A stretch of DNA of 64,000 nucleotides, from NCBI GenBank assembly GCA_016712665.1, contig JADJQP010000011.1, positions 15,156 to 79,155 of the forward strand. Direction: 5' to 3'. The position numbers and the translations under genes are program-made. The notes under the pieces are model-generated. The model was not told where the DNA came from and did not search any database. It was given only the letters and a program-made list of their open reading frames with translations. This DNA comes from Bacteroidota bacterium (GTDB lineage: Bacteria; Bacteroidota; Bacteroidia; Chitinophagales; Chitinophagaceae). Positions 1 through 9,179 of this stretch are shown in pieces; the stretch's first letter is position 1, and every line of letters begins with the position of its first letter.

Positions 1-876
1 ACTGTTATACCATAGAAAGCCAATACAGGCTCCAACAAAGGCACCGATAAAAATAGACAGCTCTCCCAAATTGGGTATATACATTATATTGAGATAACCT
101 GCAAAATTGTAATTGCCTGATAAGTATGCGAAAAGGGCCAGACAGATACCAATTATAGCGCTGGTGCCTGTGGCCAAACCATCTAATCCATCAGTAATAT
201 TGGCACCATTTGAAACCGCCACAATAATAAAAATTACAAATAGGATGTATATGAGTGGCGTCATAAAACCTATGGCATCTTCGCCAAACCAGGAAGCAAT
301 TTTCGAATAGCTCAATTCATGATTTTTGGCAAATGGGATGGTGGTTACCACGCTTTTTACATGGGCGTAGGTACGGGTGGCTCCTTTATCGTCGATACGG
401 ACAATGCCTTCCTTTACTACTTTATCATCGACATTAAACACAGCGGGCTTACCACCGGTTGTTTCACGTTCGATATAAACATGTTGATTGTAATACAACG
501 CCAAACCCACAATGATTCCCAATCCGATTTGACCCAAAATTTTAAATCGACCAGCCAGGCCTTCCTTATTTTTTTTGAACACCTTAATATAATCATCCAC
601 AAATCCGATGACACCCAGCCAGATGGTGGAAACTACCATCAGAATAATATATACATTTTGGATACGTGCAAATAACAAGGTGGGTATTAAGATAGCGGCA
701 ATGATGATGATACCTCCCATAGTAGGCATCCCACTCTTTTGCTTTTCTCCTTCCAAACCCAAATCTCGCACCGTTTCTCCGATTTGTTTGCGGTGCAAAT
801 ACGAAATAAAATAAAACACCCCTACTCCAGGCATGCTGTAATTTTCTCTGAGATATGTAAATAAGTAATAGAGCAT
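1..876 (-). CDS. mraY: MraY, phospho-MurNAc-pentapeptide transferase (3' end outside window)
   Basis: Integral membrane enzyme that moves phospho-MurNAc-pentapeptide from UDP to undecaprenyl phosphate, making lipid I. The frame is open from the ATG at 876 to the window edge, about 292 codons. Family motifs are clear: RKQIGETVRDLGLEG near residue 29, PTMGG, the aspartate-rich GFVDDYIKVFKKNKEGLAGR, and SNGANITDGLDGLATG. The first transmembrane helix expected between FISY (about residue 26) and RKQIG is absent, so about 23-25 residues appear deleted in frame. It starts 9 bp after murE and is co-directional with it. Identification is certain; whether this copy works is doubtful unless the deletion is a sequence artefact. 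Confidence 0.93.
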   Translation of the reverse strand, partial: MLYYLFTYLRENYSMPGVGVFYFISYLHRKQIGETVRDLGLEGEKQKSGMPTMGGIIIIAAILIPTLLFARIQNVYIILMVVSTIWLGVIGFVDDYIKVFKKNKEGLAGRFKILGQIGLGIIVGLALYYNQHVYIERETTGGKPAVFNVDDKVVKEGIVRIDDKGATRTYAHVKSVVTTIPFAKNHELSYSKIASWFGEDAIGFMTPLIYILFVIFIIVAVSNGANITDGLDGLATGTSAIIGICLALFAYLSGNYNFAGYLNIMYIPNLGELSIFIGAFVGACIGFLWYNS

Positions 877-885
877 TTTTAGTGA

Positions 886-2352
886 TTATTTTTCGAATAG
901 TTGAAACATTTCTTTTAAAACTACCTTGTCGTCAAAGGGATATTTTACGTCACGTACTTCTTGATATTTTTCATGACCCTTACCTGCCACCAAAATAATA
1001 TCGCCATCCTCTGCAATACTGCAAGCCGTTTTGATGGCTTCTCTGCGGTCTGCAATGCATACGTACTTTCTTTTGTGATTTGCCGGCACGCCCAATTCCA
1101 TGTCACGGATAATACTCATTGGCTCTTCGTTTCTTGGATTGTCTGCCGTAAAAATCACCCGATCGCTATGCTCGCAAGCAACGGTTGCCATCAAGGGTCT
1201 TTTGCCTTTGTCTCTGTTTCCGCCACAACCGATTACTGTAAATAGTGTTTCGTTTCCTTTTCGCAATTTGCCGATGGTAGCCAGCACATTCAACAAAGCA
1301 TCAGGGGTATGAGCATAATCTACAATTCCCATAATATTTTCTTTGTCTGAAAAAAAATAATCAAATCTTCCTTCTGCACCAAATAGAGTACTCAAAACTT
1401 GCAACACTTCAAACTTCTCTTCACCCAATTCCACAGCTACACCAAATACACAAAGGAGATTATAGGCGTTAAATTCACCAATCATATTAAAAAATACTTC
1501 ATTGCTTTCAATCATCATCACAAGACCATTCAAATTATTCTCTATGATTTTGGCTTTATAGTCAGCCATTGTTTTTAACGAATAGGTTTTTCTTTGTGCA
1601 ATCGTATTTTGCAACATCAATAATCCTCTCTTATCGTCTACATTAGTAAGTGCAAAGGCCGATATATCTAAGGAGTCGAACAATGCTTTTTTGACATAAA
1701 TATATTCGTCAAATGTCTTGTGATAATCTAAATGATCGTGTGTGATATTGGTAAAACAAGCACCGGCAAAGTGAGTACCTGCTATTCGTTGCTGATGAAT
1801 GGCATGTGAACTCACCTCCATAAATACATGCGAGCAATTCGCATCACGCATAGTAGCAAATAACTTCTGTAAGGTAACTGCATCCGGAGTGGTATGGGTT
1901 GCAGAACTAATTGTATCACCAATTTTATTCTGGACGGTAGATACCAAACCGCAATGATAACCCAGTTTGGTAAAAAGCTGAAATAGCAAGGTGGCACAAG
2001 TTGTTTTTCCATTTGTACCGGTAACGCCCACCAATGTAAACTGCCGAGAGGGATGATCGAAAAAATTAGCAGCGAGGATTCCCAAAACGGCATTGCAATT
2101 TGCTACTTGAATATACGCAATACCTTCCTGCAAGCTTTCAGGAAGCGATTCGCATACTATTGCGGTCGCTCCCTTTTCTATAACCTGAGCAATAAACTGA
2201 TGTCCGTCCGTTTGCGCACCCTTCAAGGCAACAAATAAACTTTGTTTCGACACCAAACGAGAATCAATACAAATATCCATCACGTCCACATTTCTGTCGC
2301 CATGAATCGATACTATCGAGATATTGGATAATATGGTTTGTAAACGCTTCAA
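886..2352 (-). CDS. murE: MurE, UDP-MurNAc-tripeptide synthetase (meso-DAP adding)
   Basis: Cytoplasmic ATP-dependent ligase that adds the third stem-peptide residue to UDP-MurNAc-L-Ala-D-Glu. The protein has 488 residues, normal for the family. The ATP-binding loop TGTNGKTT is at residues 111-118. The amino-acid specificity motif DNPR is at about 404-407; in MurE this form indicates meso-diaminopimelate, so the wall is predicted to be the usual Gram-negative A1-gamma type. The ATG follows directly on the ftsI stop (no gap), which implies translational coupling in the leftward mraZ-mraY operon. Confidence 0.97.
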   Translation of the reverse strand: MKRLQTILSNISIVSIHGDRNVDVMDICIDSRLVSKQSLFVALKGAQTDGHQFIAQVIEKGATAIVCESLPESLQEGIAYIQVANCNAVLGILAANFFDHPSRQFTLVGVTGTNGKTTCATLLFQLFTKLGYHCGLVSTVQNKIGDTISSATHTTPDAVTLQKLFATMRDANCSHVFMEVSSHAIHQQRIAGTHFAGACFTNITHDHLDYHKTFDEYIYVKKALFDSLDISAFALTNVDDKRGLLMLQNTIAQRKTYSLKTMADYKAKIIENNLNGLVMMIESNEVFFNMIGEFNAYNLLCVFGVAVELGEEKFEVLQVLSTLFGAEGRFDYFFSDKENIMGIVDYAHTPDALLNVLATIGKLRKGNETLFTVIGCGGNRDKGKRPLMATVACEHSDRVIFTADNPRNEEPMSIIRDMELGVPANHKRKYVCIADRREAIKTACSIAEDGDIILVAGKGHEKYQEVRDVKYPFDDKVVLKEMFQLFEK

Positions 2353-4473
2353 TTAGATTAGTTGCAAGATGATTTTATTTCCTTTTTGAATAGCACTTCC
2401 CGGCGGTATGGACTGTGAAACCACTTTTCCCTTTCCTAAGCAAGAAACACGAAGCCCTGTTTTTTCGAGCAAATAGATAGCGTCCCGTAAGCCCATACCT
2501 TGTACATTGGGCACTTCCTTTTGCGATACATATATAGGCTTCGACTGCATCCTTCCTGAAGAATCCTTTTGTAGCGCTACCCATTGATTGGAAGTGGATA
2601 GTTTAGCTTTTGATTTTAAGGAGCTCAAAATCACATTGTAGCTATTGGTCTTCATATTTTTGGGCTCCAATGCTACGTCAATTTTCTCTTGTCGTTCGAT
2701 GCCGTTTACCTTATGCATATTCATCGCATACAGTCTGTTGGCTACTTCTTTAAAAACCGGTAAAGCAATTTGTCCTCCGTAATAATTATTGGATCCCTTT
2801 CTGGTTCTCAGCACTACACAAATGGTATATTGCGGATCCTCTTTGGGAAAAAAACCAACAAAGGAGCCATGATACATACGGTCGGTATATCTGATTTTCT
2901 CTTTGATAATGTCACCATTCGGTCCTAGCTTTTCAATTACGTCTGCAACTTGCGCTGTACCTGTTTTGCCGCAAATTGAATAGTACGGATTTTTGAGTGA
3001 TTTTCCGGTTCCGGTTTCAATAACCTCATTCATGGTTTCTTTAATTTGGGCAATGGAAGGGGCATCCAATAAACTATCGGCAAGTACAGTGGGTTTGAAA
3101 GTAACAACCTCTTTGCCATAATCTTTCACACTATTCACGAGATAGGGCTTCATCATACGGCCGTTGTTCGCAATAGAATTGTACACCATACAGGTATGCA
3201 AAGGAGTAATCATCACCAAATATCCCATACCCATGTAAGCAAGACTGTACCGGCCCTTTTCCACAGAATCTCGTTTAAAGAAAGGGCGTGGTTCGTCACT
3301 GATATTTAAACCGGTAATTTGATCGAGACCCAATGCATGCAGGTTTGACCAATAGGTGCCAATTTTATCTTTATAGTTTTCATGAATCAATTTAGCAAAG
3401 GCCACATTAGAAGAATGCGCAAAGGCATCTTTTATGGTAAGAGTACCCAGTCCGGCATGGCTATCACGAATGGTATAGGGTCCAAATTTCGCAGCCCCTC
3501 CCTGACAATTTACCTTATCATCGATGCTAATCAGATGATCTCTCAATAGCGATATCAAGGAAACCAATTTAAATGTAGATCCCGGTTCAATTTTCTTTAA
3601 GGCATAATTAAAATCTTCTCCATAGGTACCGTCGCTGAGGCGACCCAAATTGGCCATTGCCTTTATTTTACCGGTTTTTACTTCCATTACAATGCAGGTT
3701 CCGAACACGGCTTGTTCCTTTTCCACTTGTGCATAAAGAGCATTCTCTACCACATCCTGCATTTGCAAATCGATGGTTGTATGAACGTCGGCTCCATTTT
3801 CGGGTTCAATTTCCGAACCATCGATGGGCATCCAGGTACCTCCGGCAATTCGACGAATAATGCGTTTGCCTTGACGACCGCCCAATAAGGAATCGTACTT
3901 GCCTTCGATACCAACATTGTTGGCATTTTTTCGGTAAATGCCGATGATGCGTTCTGCAAGCAAACCATAGGGGTGAATTCTTTTTGTACTGGACTCTTCA
4001 ATAAGACCGCCTTTATTTCTGCCTTTACAAAAGGGTTGTAATTTTTTTACAGTAAGAAATTCTTCATAAGAGGCTCGTTTCCTCAACAAAAAATATCTAT
4101 TCTCTTTTTTATATTCTGTACTTAAGAGTTCTTTATATTCGGTCCAGGTACTGGTAGGAAAAATAGTGGCGAGCTGTTTAGACAAGGGTTCGACATATTT
4201 ATTAAAAGTATCTTTTGCGATAGCCTTCATATCAATACGCAAATCAAATTGCGGTACAGAGGTTGAAAGCAAACTGCCATCTTCCGAATAAATATTGCCC
4301 CGCTCAGGTAAGATGGTTTCAATTTTGGTATGCATGCTATCTGCCTGCGAAAGCAATTCTTTACCTTCAGATATTTGAATTTTTGCGCCCTTAATGAGTA
4401 TCATCACAGCAAAGAGACACATTGCAATGAACGTGAGATAAACCCGATACCGTATGTCAACGCTGTTTTTCAT
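2353..4473 (-). CDS. ftsI: FtsI/PBP3-type peptidoglycan transpeptidase with C-terminal PASTA domain
   Basis: Class B penicillin-binding protein that cross-links septal peptidoglycan. It has one N-terminal membrane segment (about residues 10-30), a dimerisation region, then the three active-site motifs in order: STFK (in EPGSTFKLVSL), SSN (in HSSNVAF) and KTGT (in CGKTGTAQV). The last ~65 residues form a PASTA domain (VPNVQGMGLRDAIYLLE and a closing GNKIILQLI), as is usual for Bacteroidota FtsI. The longer frame to 4503 overlaps ftsL; the ATG at 4473, starting MKNSVDIRYRVY and lying right after the ftsL stop, is the better start. It is coupled to murE at its 3' end. Confidence 0.95.
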   Translation of the reverse strand: MKNSVDIRYRVYLTFIAMCLFAVMILIKGAKIQISEGKELLSQADSMHTKIETILPERGNIYSEDGSLLSTSVPQFDLRIDMKAIAKDTFNKYVEPLSKQLATIFPTSTWTEYKELLSTEYKKENRYFLLRKRASYEEFLTVKKLQPFCKGRNKGGLIEESSTKRIHPYGLLAERIIGIYRKNANNVGIEGKYDSLLGGRQGKRIIRRIAGGTWMPIDGSEIEPENGADVHTTIDLQMQDVVENALYAQVEKEQAVFGTCIVMEVKTGKIKAMANLGRLSDGTYGEDFNYALKKIEPGSTFKLVSLISLLRDHLISIDDKVNCQGGAAKFGPYTIRDSHAGLGTLTIKDAFAHSSNVAFAKLIHENYKDKIGTYWSNLHALGLDQITGLNISDEPRPFFKRDSVEKGRYSLAYMGMGYLVMITPLHTCMVYNSIANNGRMMKPYLVNSVKDYGKEVVTFKPTVLADSLLDAPSIAQIKETMNEVIETGTGKSLKNPYYSICGKTGTAQVADVIEKLGPNGDIIKEKIRYTDRMYHGSFVGFFPKEDPQYTICVVLRTRKGSNNYYGGQIALPVFKEVANRLYAMNMHKVNGIERQEKIDVALEPKNMKTNSYNVILSSLKSKAKLSTSNQWVALQKDSSGRMQSKPIYVSQKEVPNVQGMGLRDAIYLLEKTGLRVSCLGKGKVVSQSIPPGSAIQKGNKIILQLI

Positions 4474-4474
4474 A

Positions 4475-4804
4475 TTATGGTTGTTCTTGTATTTGGATGG
4501 CAATTTTATAAGGTGGTACCAAGGTCTTTTTTAAACCAAGAGCAGATGCGCTTTGTTGTAAATTACTTTCCTTTGTCATGGACATGATTTGGGTTTTTTC
4601 ATCAACATATCTCCATCTCAGTTCTTTCAATTCTCTTGCCGTTCGATTGATATCGCGAATGGTATTTTCGGCATGATGGTTAATGGTGATATACACTAAA
4701 GCCAGAAAGGAAACATAAAGGATTAATGGAATATTGCTGACGATACCTTTCTGTCCAACCTTATTGAGAATCAGTTTCCAGTCCGGTATATTTATTTTTT
4801 GCAT
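4475..4804 (-). CDS. ftsL: FtsL-like divisome protein
   Basis: Small bitopic membrane protein of 109 residues. A cytoplasmic N-terminus of about 25 residues is followed by one hydrophobic helix (about 26-42, IPLILYVSFLALVYITI) and a periplasmic segment rich in charged heptads (RTARELKELRWRYVDEKTQ) that should form a coiled coil. This architecture and the place between rsmH and ftsI are those of FtsL, which joins FtsB/FtsQ and activates FtsWI. Sequence conservation in FtsL is weak, so the call rests on topology and gene order. Its stop is one base before the ftsI start. Confidence 0.85.
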   Translation of the reverse strand: MQKINIPDWKLILNKVGQKGIVSNIPLILYVSFLALVYITINHHAENTIRDINRTARELKELRWRYVDEKTQIMSMTKESNLQQSASALGLKKTLVPPYKIAIQIQEQP

Positions 4805-4890
4805 GTTGTTGTTGCGGATGTTATTTGTTAGGTTTTTTGTTTGACTTTTTTTGAATTTGTTAGAACGTTTTCCTTGCAGGGACTACCGTT

Positions 4891-5799
4891 CTATTTCTTA
4901 CTGGCTACTCTCAATTTTGCGCTACGGGCTCTTGGGTTTTGACTAATTTCTCTTTCAGTGGGCACTATTGGTTTCTTGGTGTGGGATATTATGGTGTGTT
5001 CCGTTTTTACGGGCAGTAGGGAGAGCGGATCTTCCTCAAAACGTTCATTTTTGATCCACTGTTTTACAATACGATCTTCGAGCGAATGAAAGGTGATGAT
5101 GCAGAGTCGTCCGTCTTTGCTAAGGGCTTTTGTAATACCTGTCAAAAAATCTTTCAATGCATTGAGTTCATCATTCACCTCTATACGTAATGCTTGAAAT
5201 ACCTGGGCCAAGTACTTATTGGGATTTCCATAAATACAATTGCCTATGGCCTGTTTGAATTCGTTAGTAGTGGTAATACTGTTGTTGCTTCTGCCGAGGA
5301 CAATGGTTTTTGCCAGCACCTTTGCATTGGTAACTTCACCATAATGTTCAAAGAGCTTTTGCAATTTCAATTCTGAATAAGTATTCAAAACTTCAATGGC
5401 AGAAACCGGGTTTCTTTTATCCATCCGCATATCGAGTTGTGCATCGAATCGGGTAGAAAAACCACGTTCGGCAGTGTCAAACTGATAAGAGCTTACGCCT
5501 AAATCAGCCAAAACGCCGTCAAGTGATTTCAATTTGTATAAGCGAACAAAGCGGGCTGCGTATCTAAAATTTTCCGGTACAAAAATGACACGATCGTCAT
5601 CCGGTACATTTTTTTTAGCATCCGCATCCTGGTCAAAAACAATAAGCTTTCCCTTAGCTCCTAAATGCTTTAGAATTTCTTTGCTATGACCTCCTCCACC
5701 AAACGTTGCATCGAGATAGACGCCATCTGGTTTGATATTGAGTTGTTCGATACACTCATGTAAAAGAACTGGTTGGTGATAAAATATGGATTCACTCAT
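4891..5799 (-). CDS. rsmH: RsmH, 16S rRNA m4C1402 methyltransferase
   Basis: SAM-dependent enzyme (formerly MraW) that N4-methylates C1402 of 16S rRNA in the P site. It has 302 residues. The opening HQPVLLHECIEQL, the SAM loop DATFGGGGHSKEIL at about 30-43, the block VSSYQFDTAERGFSTR, and ITFHSLEDRIVKQ are all diagnostic. It lies 3 bp downstream of mraZ and 86 bp upstream of ftsL; that gap shows no other gene. The order mraZ-rsmH-ftsL-ftsI is the standard head of the division cluster. Confidence 0.97.
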   Translation of the reverse strand: MSESIFYHQPVLLHECIEQLNIKPDGVYLDATFGGGGHSKEILKHLGAKGKLIVFDQDADAKKNVPDDDRVIFVPENFRYAARFVRLYKLKSLDGVLADLGVSSYQFDTAERGFSTRFDAQLDMRMDKRNPVSAIEVLNTYSELKLQKLFEHYGEVTNAKVLAKTIVLGRSNNSITTTNEFKQAIGNCIYGNPNKYLAQVFQALRIEVNDELNALKDFLTGITKALSKDGRLCIITFHSLEDRIVKQWIKNERFEEDPLSLLPVKTEHTIISHTKKPIVPTEREISQNPRARSAKLRVASKK

Positions 5800-5802
5800 T
5801 CG

Positions 5803-6274
5803 TTACGTCCCTTTTATAGGATTTAAGAAATTGGCTCCGAGTATTTTACCGGTTAGCATTTTTTTCCTTTCTGAATCAATCTTCTCTGCTATTTCGTATG
5901 CGGCGGCATCCCATATCACTACATAATCAGACATCCCCAACATGATTACATTTTTTACAAGACCGGCATGTGCTTTCATTCTGTTAGATAGGACTATTCG
6001 GCCGGCAGCATCCATTTCGATAGGAGAAGCACCGTTCATCATACTGAATTTGAGTTCCATAGCCTTTTCATTGTAATCATTCAGGGTATCCAGCTTTTCT
6101 TCCACCTTTTTCCATTGCGAAGCGGTATAGAGCATCAGAAAATTACCATTCCCCTTAGTGAGCATAAAGCCATTGCTTTCCTCCTGAGGAAGTTGCTTTT
6201 TGTATCCGGAAGGAAGCATAATTCTTCCTTTCGAATCAAGGGGTAACTTCATATTCTCCGTACGTTCTGGTCAT
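5803..6274 (-). CDS. mraZ: MraZ, division-cluster transcriptional regulator (frameshifted as given)
   Basis: AbrB-like DNA-binding protein that represses its own dcw operon. The frame from 6252 starts abruptly at MKLPLDSKGRIMLP and lacks the family's opening GEYE segment. That segment lies just upstream in another frame: ATG at 6274 gives MTRTYGEYEVT, which joins LDSKGRIMLPSGYKKQL if one base is removed from the four-base run at 6240-6243 (CCCC on the coding strand). The second domain with DAAGRIVLSNRMKAHAG is intact. The real gene is therefore read from 6274 with a one-base insertion. As first gene of the operon it is likely autoregulated from the gap upstream. Confidence 0.88.
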
Positions 6275-6299
6275 TGAAAAGTAAAAATATACAATTTAT

Positions 6300-6460
6300 G
6301 ACACAAATCTACACTTTTTACCACATTCGATGTTAATTTTTAAAGATTTTTTTTGGAAGTAACTTATCCACAGCACTGAATGGCTACAATAGCCTATCAC
6401 ATTGGGTTTGATAAGAATAAAATTACTGTATAACCACATAAATTATGTGGATAAACTGTT
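6300..6460. other. AT-rich gap with two exact DnaA boxes (possible replication origin or DnaA-regulated site)
   Basis: The 415-bp gap between mraZ and the peptide transporter holds no gene. It contains TTATCCACA at 6364-6372 (+) and its reverse complement at 6446-6454. Weaker two-mismatch boxes are near 6317, 6431 and 6552. The second exact box overlaps a palindrome at 6434-6450 (arms CCACATAA/TTATGTGG around one A). The surroundings are strongly AT-rich. This could be an origin, a DnaA-controlled mraZ promoter or chance; sequence alone does not decide. Confidence 0.4.
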
Positions 6461-6640
6461 AATTATCATAAACACACCGTTAACTCATGTTAATATCCCC
6501 TTAAGCGAATTCATTGTACGGTACAAAAACAAAGGTAAATTATTTTTAATATGTGGAAAGGTAAAAATAGTAAAATATAGGTTTATATCTTTTATAATAG
6601 ATTTCCTAGACGAATCGTTTGAGGCGTACTCATATTGACA

Positions 6641-6676
6641 AAAAAAATCCCCATCTATTCGACAGGGATTTTTTTG
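6641..6676. terminator. Bidirectional rho-independent terminator
   Basis: An A-run, ATCCC, a 13-base loop, GGGAT and a T-run form a hairpin whose outer stem is A/T and which ends in a run of T on either strand. It lies 14 bp past the stop of the leftward peptide-transporter gene and should end that transcript. Confidence 0.75.
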
Positions 6677-6689
6677 TTTCAAGGAAATT

Positions 6690-8381
6690 CTATTTGATGC
6701 CATGCATCATTTTTCGTAACAATGGAGTTAGCAAAAACAATAATACAGCTGCGATACCTGTTAATACTACAAATACCATAAAGAATTCATATAAATTGTG
6801 AATTTCCATTCCTACAAAAACGGGATTGGAAGCGCTTATTTGATTTTCTTCCAGAAGTTTTAATTGCTCGGGAGTCGGACTGACTGTTTTATTTAAAATC
6901 GCCTGCAAATCCATACCTAACTCCTGCGCCTTCTTAAACTTGTCGCCGGTTGCTGGTATCAAGGCTCCCAAAGAGCCTGCTAAAGCATATCCTGCTGCGT
7001 TCGATAAAAAGAAAACACCAAATAATAGGGATGCAAAACGTTTCGGAGACAATTTACCAACCAGAGATAAACCAATGGGAGATAAGCATAATTCTGCAAA
7101 CGTTTGAATCAGATAAAGTAGAATGAGCCATTTGATAGCCAGTAATCCGCTATTGCCTAAATCCTTAACATTGTGCGCAATAATGAAATAACTCAGTGCA
7201 ATTAAACCCAAACCAATGGCCTGCTTAACCGTTGAAAGGGGTTCTTTTCCCATTGCCCTTAATTTATCCCATAAAATACTAAATGGAAAGGCAAAGGCAA
7301 AAACAAAAACCCCATTAAAAATCTGTACCATGGAAGGAGGCATATTCCAACCAAAGAAATTCCTATCCGTTTGGTTATCAGCAATAAAGGTTAAGGAAGA
7401 ACCCGCTTGCTCAAAGGCGGCCCAGAAGAAAATAATGAAAAATCCTACAATATAGATGACCAAAATTCGCTGTAGTTCCACCTTGGTTAACGAACTGTCT
7501 GAGATGATTAGGCCTGCTAAGGTCAAGCCAAGTGAGTAAATGATCGGATAGATAATGGTCTTAACCGGATTTGTACCTGCCAGCAAATATCTGAACAGAA
7601 AAAATAGGGCCACAAAGGAAACCAAGGCCACCACCAAAGATGTGGTAGAAAACACCGCTTTTTGCGATTCTCCTTCTTCATAATGAGAGGCATCATTGTG
7701 CTTTGGTAATCCTCCCAGTGCTTTTCCATCCGGACTCACCACATATTTATTTTTTAAGAAATAAAACACCAAAGTGCCTAATACCATAGCAATGGAGGCT
7801 GCTAAAAATCCCCATTTAAAGGCATGGACATCTCTGATACCACCCACATCTTTTACATCACCTACCAAAGGACAAATTAATTGACCTAAGAAAGCACCTA
7901 AATTGATCCCCATATAAAAAATGGTAAACGCGGTATCCAATTTACTTTTTTCCTGTTTTGGATAGAGGCTGCCCACCATACTTGAAATGTTTGGTTTAAA
8001 AAACCCGTTTCCGAAAATAATGATGGTTAAAGCCGTCCACATCAATGTATTGGCAAAGCTCATATTCGTACTAAAAACACTCGCACTAAAAAACAAACAA
8101 AGTTGACCAATAGCCATCATTATACCCCCCAATAAAATGCAATTTCTGTTTCCAAAAAATCGATCAGAAATAAACCCTCCTAACATAGGGGTTAGATAAC
8201 ATAATCCTAAAAATCCACCATAAATCAAGGATGCATCAGCCTCCTTCATCATCAATGCATTTACCATAAAGAGGGTAAGGATGGCGCGCATACCATAAAA
8301 ATTAAATCGCTCCCACATCTCTGTGCCAAACAATACCCATAGCCCTTTCGGGTGCCCTGTTTTTACTTGTGTATTTTCCAT
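6690..8381 (-). CDS. POT/PTR-family proton-coupled oligopeptide transporter
   Basis: Inner-membrane symporter that imports di- and tripeptides with protons (MFS superfamily). It has 563 residues and 12-14 hydrophobic helices. The N-terminal ExxER motif is present as EMWER in helix 1. The PTR2 signatures follow: GGFISDRFFGNRNCILLGG and FTIFYMGINLGAFLGQL. The loop between helices 6 and 7 is charged (about residues 210-240), as in bacterial DtpA-like proteins. It is a single-gene unit, with a terminator just downstream. Substrate range cannot be told from sequence. Confidence 0.95.
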   Translation of the reverse strand: MENTQVKTGHPKGLWVLFGTEMWERFNFYGMRAILTLFMVNALMMKEADASLIYGGFLGLCYLTPMLGGFISDRFFGNRNCILLGGIMMAIGQLCLFFSASVFSTNMSFANTLMWTALTIIIFGNGFFKPNISSMVGSLYPKQEKSKLDTAFTIFYMGINLGAFLGQLICPLVGDVKDVGGIRDVHAFKWGFLAASIAMVLGTLVFYFLKNKYVVSPDGKALGGLPKHNDASHYEEGESQKAVFSTTSLVVALVSFVALFFLFRYLLAGTNPVKTIIYPIIYSLGLTLAGLIISDSSLTKVELQRILVIYIVGFFIIFFWAAFEQAGSSLTFIADNQTDRNFFGWNMPPSMVQIFNGVFVFAFAFPFSILWDKLRAMGKEPLSTVKQAIGLGLIALSYFIIAHNVKDLGNSGLLAIKWLILLYLIQTFAELCLSPIGLSLVGKLSPKRFASLLFGVFFLSNAAGYALAGSLGALIPATGDKFKKAQELGMDLQAILNKTVSPTPEQLKLLEENQISASNPVFVGMEIHNLYEFFMVFVVLTGIAAVLLFLLTPLLRKMMHGIK

Positions 8382-8493
8382 TTTGTAGTTTTAATCCACC
8401 AAAGTAGCAATTTTTTTTGAATAGAAAAACTATTGAGGATAAACTTCAAACCAATAAAAGATAAAATCATCCAAAACAATCCCTTTTAAATCC

Positions 8494-8501
8494 TATTTTC
8501 G
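8494..8501 (+). promoter_or_regulatory. -7 promoter box for psd
   Basis: TATTTTCG matches the Bacteroidota -7 element TAnnTTTG at seven of eight constrained or free positions. It ends 11 bases before the psd ATG, so the leader would be very short or absent. Confidence 0.45.
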
Positions 8502-8512
8502 CAGACAAATTA

Positions 8513-9169
8513 ATGAACATGACCATCCATAAAGAAGGCCATATGTACTGCCTGGTCGCTACCATTTTGTACGCAGTCGTATGCTGGCTTTGTCTCTCTT
8601 TTGTACCCCCATTTCTTGCATATCCAATCCTATTTATTTTAGGACTGCTATGGTTTTGGGTCTTTTGGTTTTTTCGCATTCCCAGTAGAACCTTCACGAC
8701 CGGTGAACAATTAATCATTTCGCCTTGCGACGGGAAAGTAGTAGTAATTGAGGAAACCACAGAAAGCGAATATTTCAAAGATAAAAGAATCCAGGTTTCC
8801 ATATTTATGTCGCCCTTAAATGTGCATGTAAACCGATACCCCTTGAACGGGACTGTGAACTATGCAAAATATCACAAGGGAAAATATCTGGTAGCCTGGC
8901 ATCCAAAATCGAGTACCGAAAACGAGCGTACTACCATAGTGGTAAAAAATAGCAAGGCTGAAATTTTAATTCGGCAGATTGCCGGCGCTGTTGCACGACG
9001 CATTGTAATGTATTCAAAAGAAGGGGATGTGGCTACGCAAAATGGAGAATTGGGTTTCATCAAGTTTGGTTCGCGGGTCGATTTATTTCTGCCAATTGGC
9101 ACAAAGATTAATGCGAAGATCGGTGATGTGGTGGAAGGTGGAATCGATGTAATTGCAACCTTTGATTAA
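8513..9169 (+). CDS. psd: Phosphatidylserine decarboxylase, short (PSD-A) type
   Basis: Pyruvoyl enzyme that turns phosphatidylserine into phosphatidylethanolamine at the inner membrane. The 218-residue length is that of the short PSD-A subfamily. Two N-terminal hydrophobic helices (about 11-55) anchor it. The conserved ISPCDGKVVVIE, FMSPLNVHVNRYP and the self-cleavage site FGSRVD follow; Ser ~187 becomes the pyruvoyl group of the small subunit. ATG 8513 and ATG 8519 are both possible starts. The -7 promoter box ends 11 bases upstream. ybeY begins 10 bp after its stop and is probably co-transcribed. Confidence 0.94.
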   Translation: MNMTIHKEGHMYCLVATILYAVVCWLCLSFVPPFLAYPILFILGLLWFWVFWFFRIPSRTFTTGEQLIISPCDGKVVVIEETTESEYFKDKRIQVSIFMSPLNVHVNRYPLNGTVNYAKYHKGKYLVAWHPKSSTENERTTIVVKNSKAEILIRQIAGAVARRIVMYSKEGDVATQNGELGFIKFGSRVDLFLPIGTKINAKIGDVVEGGIDVIATFD

Positions 9170-9179
9170 GCGAGTCTGC

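Noticed and set aside
319..675. 118-residue rightward ORF
   Set aside because: Antisense to mraY, which has strong family motifs.
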